From Burkholderiaceae bacterium (GTDB taxonomy: Bacteria; Pseudomonadota; Gammaproteobacteria; Burkholderiales; Burkholderiaceae): a stretch of DNA of 11,913 bases. Made by a program: the position numbers and the translations under genes. The notes beneath the pieces were generated by a model. That model was not told the origin of the DNA and made no database searches. It worked only from the letters and a program-made list of their open reading frames with translations. Location: contig JALREG010000396.1 in assembly GCA_023253905.1 (NCBI GenBank), positions 1 to 11,913 on the forward strand. The letters run 5' to 3'. Below, one piece after another: positions 7,742 to 11,913 of this stretch (the first letter of the stretch is position 1; the number at the start of each line of letters is the position of its first letter).

Positions 7742-8521
7742 TCAGAAAGTTCCCGGATACGAGCCACCATCGAGCAGTACGTTCTGGCCGTTGATGTAAC
7801 CCGCATGCAGGCTGCAGAGAAATGCGCAGGTCCGCCCGAACTCGTCGGGTGTGCCGAACCGGCGGGCGGGGTGTCGGGCGATCCGGTCGTTACGAACGGC
7901 ATCGACGGGCCGTCCTTCGCGCCGGGCCTGGGCGACAAAATTGCTCGCAAGCCGCGCGGTATCGAAGGTGCCAGGGAGTAAATTGTTGATGGTGACCCCA
8001 TGGGCGGCCACGCTGCGCGCGAGCCCGGCAACAAAGCCGGTGAGACCGCTGCGTGCGCCGTTCGATAGCCCGAGCGGTTCGAGGGGTGATTTCACCGCGC
8101 TGGAAGTGATGTTGATGATGCGCCCGAAGCCTTGCGCCATCATCGGATCGACGGTGGCCCGGATGAGTTCGATTGGGGCGAGCATGTTGGCATCCAGGGC
8201 CGCCAGCCAGCTGTCGCGCGTCCAGTCGCGAAAATTGCCCGGCGGGGGCCCGCCCGCGTTGGTGACCACAATATCGAAGCGGGGGTGGGCGTCGAGAATA
8301 GCTGCGCGTCCTGGGTCGGTGGTGACGTCTGCGACCACCTGCGAAACTGCGCCGCCCCCGAGTGCAGCCAGTCGTGTGGCTGCATCGGCGAGGGTCTGCG
8401 CCGTGCGGGCAACGATCACCACATCGACACCTTCTTCGACCAGCGCCTGGGCGCACGCAAAACCCAATCCGGCGCTTGCGCCGCAGACCAGGGCCTTGCG
8501 GCCAGCGATTCCGAGATCCAT
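7742..8521 (-). CDS. SDR-fold protein with altered catalytic tetrad (BKR-like)
   Basis: The product (259 aa) has a complete short-chain dehydrogenase/reductase fold: the nucleotide-binding CGASAGLG (Gly14, 18, 20), VTNAGG with Asn88, Ser140/Ser141 in INITSSAVKSP, and the C-terminal INGQNVLLDGGS. The expected YxxxK active-site pair is absent. The aligned segment is LSNGARSGLTGF, which puts Ser153 at the Tyr position and Arg157 at the Lys position. A known branch of 3-oxoacyl reductase-like SDR proteins departs from the catalytic tetrad in this way, and its reaction is generally unproven. The start at 8521 has AGGAG (8533-8529) seven bases upstream. It follows a truncated aldehyde dehydrogenase remnant and precedes the monooxygenase. 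It may be an NAD(P)-dependent enzyme with unusual chemistry or a non-oxidoreductase; annotation as a plain 3-oxoacyl reductase would overstate the evidence. Confidence 0.85.
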   Translation of the reverse strand: MDLGIAGRKALVCGASAGLGFACAQALVEEGVDVVIVARTAQTLADAATRLAALGGGAVSQVVADVTTDPGRAAILDAHPRFDIVVTNAGGPPPGNFRDWTRDSWLAALDANMLAPIELIRATVDPMMAQGFGRIINITSSAVKSPLEPLGLSNGARSGLTGFVAGLARSVAAHGVTINNLLPGTFDTARLASNFVAQARREGRPVDAVRNDRIARHPARRFGTPDEFGRTCAFLCSLHAGYINGQNVLLDGGSYPGTF

Positions 8522-8551
8522 GGAGGTGCTCCTGAGTCGACCGGCAGGGGC

Positions 8552-8674
8552 TCAGCGGGCTGCATGAAGCGAGCCTGCGACGGTCCCGTCGTGGGGATAG
8601 AAGGTCTCGTAACGATGGCCCTTCGCATGACGCCATTCGCCTGCAAAGAGCGTCTGCATGGTGTTGTCGCTCAT
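8552..8674 (-). pseudogene. N-terminal remnant of an NAD(P)-dependent aldehyde dehydrogenase
   Basis: A 40-codon frame opens 6 bases after the ThDP enzyme's stop, with AGGA (8688-8685) ten bases before ATG 8674. It reads LFAGEWRHAKGHRYETF and then YPHDGTVAGSLHAA before Arg and TGA. This matches the start of the aldehyde dehydrogenase superfamily, the usual 'liDGeWv.a..g..fev.nPatGevig.v..As' block, after which about 450 more residues should follow. Nothing of the Rossmann domain, the Cys nucleophile or the C-terminal part is present: the SDR gene begins 30 bases later. The simplest reading is a gene gutted by an internal deletion that kept its start signals and left the operon intact. The remnant is too short to be an enzyme. 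A small protein in its own right is possible but less likely. Confidence 0.65.
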
Positions 8675-8680
8675 AACGGA

Positions 8681-10363
8681 TCAATCCTTTTTCAGCATCG
8701 GCCCGGCAAACTTGGCAGCGAATGGCCCCCAGGCCTGCATGTCGATCTCGACCACCACCGGGCCCCGCTCAGCCAGCGCGCGACTCAGTACCGCGTCGGT
8801 ATGGGCAGGGTTGTCGAGGCGGTGATAGCCCGCGCCCAAACTTGCGCAGAATTGTTCGAAGCGAGGGGTGTGAAGATCAACATAGCAGTGTCGGCCGCCA
8901 TAAAGGTCATCCTGAATGTTGCGGATCACGCCGTACCGTTGATCATTCATGAGCAGTACAACCAGATCGGCGCGCTCCTGCACCGCACACGCGAGCTCGC
9001 CCACGTTCAGCATGAAACCGCCGTCACCGACCAGTGCCACGGTGCGTCGACCCAGCCCGTGCAGCCGGTCGGCGATGGCCGTACCGATTGCCATCGCGAG
9101 CCCCTGACCGATACCGCCTCCGAGCGCGTGCACGCCTGCGCGGGGGTGATCGAGCGCCGGCGCGCGATTCCCCCACATGCTGTTTGAGAGCGTGATGTCG
9201 CGTACCCACCAGAGTGCCGGGCCTGCGCGCTCGGCAAGTGCCTTTTTGAGTGCCAGATAGGGGCCTAGCGTGGCATCGATCTGCGTCTCGCACGCGCGAC
9301 GCGTCTGATCGACTTCGGCCTGCAGGGCGGGATCGATCTGCATCCTGCCCTCGAGGGCGTCTGCGAGCGCATCAAGTGTGAGTTGCGCATCGCCATGGAC
9401 GAAATGCCGGCTGACGTATCCGCGGTTGTGTGCGAGTGCGTTGGCATCGATCCGGTAGAGCGCGTCGGGCAGTTTCAACTTGTAGCGAAGCGTTTCGTTG
9501 CTGCGTAGCCGAGAGCCCACCACCAGCATCGCATCGCAGCTCTGGTAGAGCGCTTCCGCGGGCTTGAGCAGGTTGAATGATCCCAGGGTGGCCGGATGCG
9601 ATTCCGGCACAATGCCCCGGCCCTGGACCGAGCTCACTACGCCCCAGCCCATTCTGATGAAGCGCTCAACCGCCGAGCGGGCCCCGCGGGCGCCGCCGCC
9701 CAGCCAGAGCATAGGCCGGCGGGCACCGGCCAGCAGATCGGCCAGTACGATGACCTCGGCTTGCGCCGGCGCGAGCGCGCTTGGCGTCAGGGGAGCGAGA
9801 TCGCCAGGTAGCGGCAGCGTGCTCGCCTGAATGTCGATCGGGATCTCGATGCTGACCGGTCCGCAAGGGGGCGTGAACGCCAGCCGGGCCGCCTCGCGCA
9901 GCGTTGCAAGCGCCGTCTCGGGGTTCCGAATCCGGAAGGCGGCCTTGCCCACCGACTGCAGCATGGCCAGTTGCGCCGGATGTTCGTGAATGAATCCCAG
10001 GTCACGATCGAGGTACTCCGATTCGATCTGACCGGTGAGATGAAGGAGCGGCGTGCCGGCGGTGAGGGCCTCGACCATGGCGCCGGCCGCATTACCGCTA
10101 CCGGTGCCGGTGCTGGTGACGCAGACACCTAATACGCCCGTGACGCGTGCACAGGCATCGGCCATGTTGCACGCACCAGCCTCGCCGCGGGCTGAGATGA
10201 AACGAATCTGCTGACGGCGATGAAACGCGTCGAGAATCGGCATGTTGTGGATCGAAATCACGCCGAAAGCGGCGCGTACGCCGCAGGCCTCGAGAAAACG
10301 CGCAACCAGCTCGCCCACCGTGATGATGGCGGGAGTTGGAGCAGGGGCGGGTGCGGTGCTCAT
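8681..10363 (-). CDS. Thiamine diphosphate-dependent enzyme, acetolactate synthase/benzoylformate decarboxylase superfamily
   Basis: The product (560 aa from ATG 10363) has the three domains of this superfamily: PYR domain about 12-180, central FAD/nucleotide-like domain about 200-340, and PP domain about 370-545. The cofactor-activating Glu is Glu61 in ISARGEAGACNMADA. The ThDP/Mg motif runs from GDGG at 446-449 to N473 in LLMNDQRYG. SIHNMPILDAF at 37-47 places His39 near the active site. Family members decarboxylate 2-oxo acids or transfer the resulting carbanion; which applies here is not readable. The frame is open further upstream to 10450, but ATG 10363 overlaps the cupin stop as ATGA (10363-10360), the mark of coupled translation, and the longer version would overlap the cupin by 91 bases. 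An aldehyde dehydrogenase remnant follows directly, consistent with aldehyde as the original product. Confidence 0.9.
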   Translation of the reverse strand: MSTAPAPAPTPAIITVGELVARFLEACGVRAAFGVISIHNMPILDAFHRRQQIRFISARGEAGACNMADACARVTGVLGVCVTSTGTGSGNAAGAMVEALTAGTPLLHLTGQIESEYLDRDLGFIHEHPAQLAMLQSVGKAAFRIRNPETALATLREAARLAFTPPCGPVSIEIPIDIQASTLPLPGDLAPLTPSALAPAQAEVIVLADLLAGARRPMLWLGGGARGARSAVERFIRMGWGVVSSVQGRGIVPESHPATLGSFNLLKPAEALYQSCDAMLVVGSRLRSNETLRYKLKLPDALYRIDANALAHNRGYVSRHFVHGDAQLTLDALADALEGRMQIDPALQAEVDQTRRACETQIDATLGPYLALKKALAERAGPALWWVRDITLSNSMWGNRAPALDHPRAGVHALGGGIGQGLAMAIGTAIADRLHGLGRRTVALVGDGGFMLNVGELACAVQERADLVVLLMNDQRYGVIRNIQDDLYGGRHCYVDLHTPRFEQFCASLGAGYHRLDNPAHTDAVLSRALAERGPVVVEIDMQAWGPFAAKFAGPMLKKD

Positions 10364-10962
10364 CGTCCCAGATCGCGCTTGATTTTGGTGAGCGGCGAAT
10401 CGGGGGGATAGACCGGCGTAATGGGCTTGGGAGAGCCCAGCATCACGCACATGAGCGCGTCTTCATCGCCGATGTTCTGCTCTTCGCGATAGACGCCCGG
10501 CGGCACCGAGATGAGATCGCGTTCACCCAGCACAGCCTCCCAGCGTTGCCCGTCTTTTTCGCAGATCACTTTCATGACGCCACGGAGCACGAAGAAGATT
10601 TCTTCGACGTCATAGTGGATGTGCGAAGGCCCGATATTGCCAGCCGGGATCACCATGGTGCTGAAGGTGAAGTGTGCCGAGGGTACGGCGTTGCTGTCGC
10701 GTGAGACGCCGGTGCCGCCGGTGCCGACATAGCGCATCTGGGCGCGGCGGTAGCGCGGGTCGTAGTCGGCCTGGAACTTGAGTGCGTTCCAGTCGTAGCT
10801 GCGCGTGGAGCGGCGGGCGACGCGGCTCTCCATCCAGTCGGAGAAGCTCTGCCCGGAGGGCTGCATCAGCGAGCGCTGGATGTCGGCCTCGGGCGGGGTG
10901 AGGGGGTCGAGCAGACCGCGTTCGTTGAACACGGGCGCGTTGGCGGCGGGGGCGTTGCTCAT
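10360..10962 (-). CDS. Cupin-domain protein, first gene of the catabolic operon
   Basis: The product (200 aa) has a single cupin barrel in its C-terminal half, about 95-178, after a polar N-terminal region of about 90 residues. Cupin motif 1 is present as GPSHIHYDVEEIFFVLRG, with metal ligands His114, His116 and Glu120/Glu121. Motif 2 reads DLISVPPGVYREEQN; the usual fourth ligand His is replaced by Arg159. Cupins of this type include ring-cleavage dioxygenases, isomerases and lyases, so the role (metal-dependent enzyme or sugar-like acid isomerase) is open. Its stop overlaps the start of the ThDP gene by four bases. The start at 10962 has only a weak GAGACG ribosome site. A putative promoter and palindrome lie 34 to 62 bases upstream. 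The function is unassigned; confidence refers to the gene and fold. Confidence 0.85.
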   Translation of the reverse strand: MSNAPAANAPVFNERGLLDPLTPPEADIQRSLMQPSGQSFSDWMESRVARRSTRSYDWNALKFQADYDPRYRRAQMRYVGTGGTGVSRDSNAVPSAHFTFSTMVIPAGNIGPSHIHYDVEEIFFVLRGVMKVICEKDGQRWEAVLGERDLISVPPGVYREEQNIGDEDALMCVMLGSPKPITPVYPPDSPLTKIKRDLGR

Positions 10963-10995
10963 GGGCGGCGTCTCGCATCAAAAGGAGATGGCAGT

Positions 10996-11022
10996 TTAAT
11001 ACACGAAACGTTGATTCATCAA
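10996..11022 (-). promoter_or_regulatory. Putative sigma-70 promoter for the minus-strand operon
   Basis: On the minus strand TTGATG (11022-11017) and TATTAA (11001-10996) are separated by 15 bases, or 16 if ATTGAT is used as the -35 element. The site lies about 34 bases upstream of the cupin start, in the only AT-richer patch of the gap. The -35 resemblance to TTGACA and the -10 resemblance to TATAAT are fair, but the spacing is short, so this is a candidate only. Confidence 0.4.
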
Positions 11023-11024
11023 TG
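11009..11024. promoter_or_regulatory. Palindrome, candidate operator overlapping the -35 element
   Basis: CGTTGATTCATCAATG is a 16-base dyad with perfect inner arms TTGAT/ATCAA around a TC centre, and one mismatch among the outer two pairs. It covers the proposed -35 box of the cupin-led operon, a position at which a repressor would block transcription. The T-N11-A spacing is also compatible with a LysR-type site. No regulator gene is in the window, so the binding protein is unknown. Confidence 0.35.
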
Positions 11025-11264
11025 GAACGAGCGGGATGGGGTGAACGTAGGGGGCGGGGCCGCCCCGCATCAGTATCGGCCGTTCGAGTAGCAGGCCGTG
11101 AACTGCGGCGCTGAGATGGGGCCGCCGGTGGGGGGACCTGGATGCGCATCGGCCATTCGCTACAGCCGCGGGCGACCGCCCTGGCAGGCTGGGCCACACT
11201 GCGACCCCGTTGCGTTCCGTCAACCCAGTACACTCATGGGGTTGTGGCCAACCTTCTGCCCGCC

Positions 11265-11913
11265 ATGTCGTCAGCCTCTCGCCCAGCAAGAATCTTCGTC
11301 GCCGGCCATCGCGGAATGGTCGGATCTGCGATTGTCCGCGCCCTCAAGCGGCGAGCAGACCGTGCGCCGTTCGAGCTGATCACCCGGACACATGCCGAGC
11401 TCGACCTCGTTGATCAGCGTGCGGTACGCGAGTTCTTTGCCGCCGAGCGGCCAGACCAGGTCTATCTGGCGGCGGCCCGCGTGGGCGGCATTCACGCCAA
11501 TAACACCTATCCGGCCGACTTCATCTACGACAACCTGATGGTTCAGGCCAATGTGATTGACGCGGCATTCCGAAGCGGCGTGCGTCAGCTGCTGTTTCTG
11601 GGGTCAAGCTGCATCTATCCGCGAAACGCTGCGCAGCCTATGAGCGAAGAGGCGCTCCTCACCGGTGTGCTCGAACCCACCAACGAGCCCTACGCCATTG
11701 CGAAAATTGCGGGCATCAAGCTTTGCGAAAGCTACAACCGGCAGTACGGCGCCTCGCACGACGTGGACTACCGCAGCGTCATGCCCACCAATCTGTACGG
11801 CCCGGGCGATAACTATCACCCCGAAAACTCGCATGTCATTCCGGCCCTTATCCGTCGCTTCCATGAAGCGCGCGAGGCCGGGTTGCCGCAGGTGGCGGTT
11901 TGGGGCAGCGGCA
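11265..11913 (+). CDS. fcl: GDP-L-fucose synthase (partial, runs off the window end)
   Basis: The first 216 residues of an extended-SDR epimerase/reductase are present, with no stop before the window ends; the E. coli enzyme has 321 aa. It converts GDP-4-keto-6-deoxy-D-mannose to GDP-L-fucose with NADPH, a cytosolic step in making fucose-containing surface glycans. The NADP motif is [12 protein letters not shown] (Gly14, 17, 20). [10 protein letters not shown] supplies Ser114 and Cys116, [10 protein letters not shown] supplies Tyr143 and Lys147, and NSHVIPALI supplies His190, matching the E. coli WcaG residues Ser107, Cys109, Tyr136, Lys140 and His179. A four-residue insertion follows QYGA at 161-164, before the conserved [15 protein letters not shown] 11265 gives the usual short N-terminus; an in-frame GTG at 11244 is possible. 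No strong ribosome site is seen. It probably opens a polysaccharide cluster continuing to the right. Confidence 0.92.
   Translation, partial: MSSASRPARIFVAGHRGMVGSAIVRALKRRADRAPFELITRTHAELDLVDQRAVREFFAAERPDQVYLAAARVGGIHANNTYPADFIYDNLMVQANVIDAAFRSGVRQLLFLGSSCIYPRNAAQPMSEEALLTGVLEPTNEPYAIAKIAGIKLCESYNRQYGASHDVDYRSVMPTNLYGPGDNYHPENSHVIPALIRRFHEAREAGLPQVAVWGSG

Larger units (their letters stand above)
10963..11264. other. Intergenic region between the cupin operon and the fucose synthase gene
   Basis: This 302-base gap separates two divergent genes. The half nearest the cupin holds the putative promoter and palindrome. A hairpin, GCGGGG (11054-11059), loop CCG, CCCCGC (11063-11068), stands mid-gap without a T tract. 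For the rightward gene TACACT at 11229-11234 resembles a -10 box, but TTGCGT at 11210-11215 is only 13 bases away, too close for a normal -35. No convincing open frame or RNA gene is visible. Confidence 0.6.

Noticed and set aside
8132..9187. A 351-codon plus-strand frame across the SDR and ThDP genes
   Set aside because: It spans two well-supported minus-strand genes and the ALDH remnant, with composition typical of a shadow frame and no family similarity.
10364..10450. N-terminal extension of the ThDP enzyme by 29 residues
   Set aside because: It would overlap the cupin gene by 91 bases. The ATGA overlap at 10363-10360 and the start of family similarity shortly after it favour the shorter protein.
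11054..11068. GC-rich hairpin in the gap before the fucose synthase gene as a terminator
   Set aside because: The stem is only 6 bp with no T tract, and no transcript from either neighbouring gene ends there because both genes point away from the gap.

Overview
This is a GC-rich stretch with dense, tightly packed genes. Two things point to a betaproteobacterium, most likely Burkholderiales: a Bug/TctC-type periplasmic binding protein sits in a degradation operon, and all genes share a GC-rich third-position bias. The assignment is inferred from gene content. There is no rRNA, tRNA, CRISPR array, insertion sequence or integrase in the window.

Region 1 (1-4265, + strand) is a fatty acyl-CoA degradation operon. 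It contains the 3' end of a FabG4-like reductase/dehydrogenase, a MaoC-type (R)-enoyl-CoA hydratase, a FadI-type thiolase and a large FadE5-like acyl-CoA dehydrogenase. Gaps are 3 to 27 bases. Together they supply every step of a beta-oxidation turn, running through the (R)-3-hydroxyacyl-CoA. The gene set matches the mycobacterial fabG4-htdX-fadA2-fadE5 neighbourhood.

Region 2 (4266-5421, + strand) is a single two-domain VOC protein of the type I extradiol dioxygenase kind, with its own upstream gap. It converges on region 3, and the 89-base gap between them holds two hairpins that look like a bidirectional terminator.

Region 3 (10962 down to 5511, - strand) is an accessory catabolic operon. 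In order of transcription it holds a cupin, a ThDP-dependent enzyme of the acetolactate synthase/benzoylformate decarboxylase superfamily, a 40-codon remnant of an aldehyde dehydrogenase, an SDR protein without the catalytic Tyr/Lys, a NicC-like FAD monooxygenase, and a Bug/TctC solute-binding protein. A short palindrome overlapping a putative promoter lies just upstream of the cupin. The enzyme mix (aromatic-ring hydroxylase, ring-cleavage type VOC enzyme, C-C bond-breaking ThDP enzyme, aldehyde oxidation, uptake protein) suggests breakdown of an aromatic or N-heterocyclic carboxylate. The substrate cannot be read from the sequence. This operon is the best candidate here for an undescribed system.

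Region 4 (11265 to the window end, + strand) is the first two thirds of GDP-L-fucose synthase, probably the edge of a surface-polysaccharide cluster unrelated to region 3.
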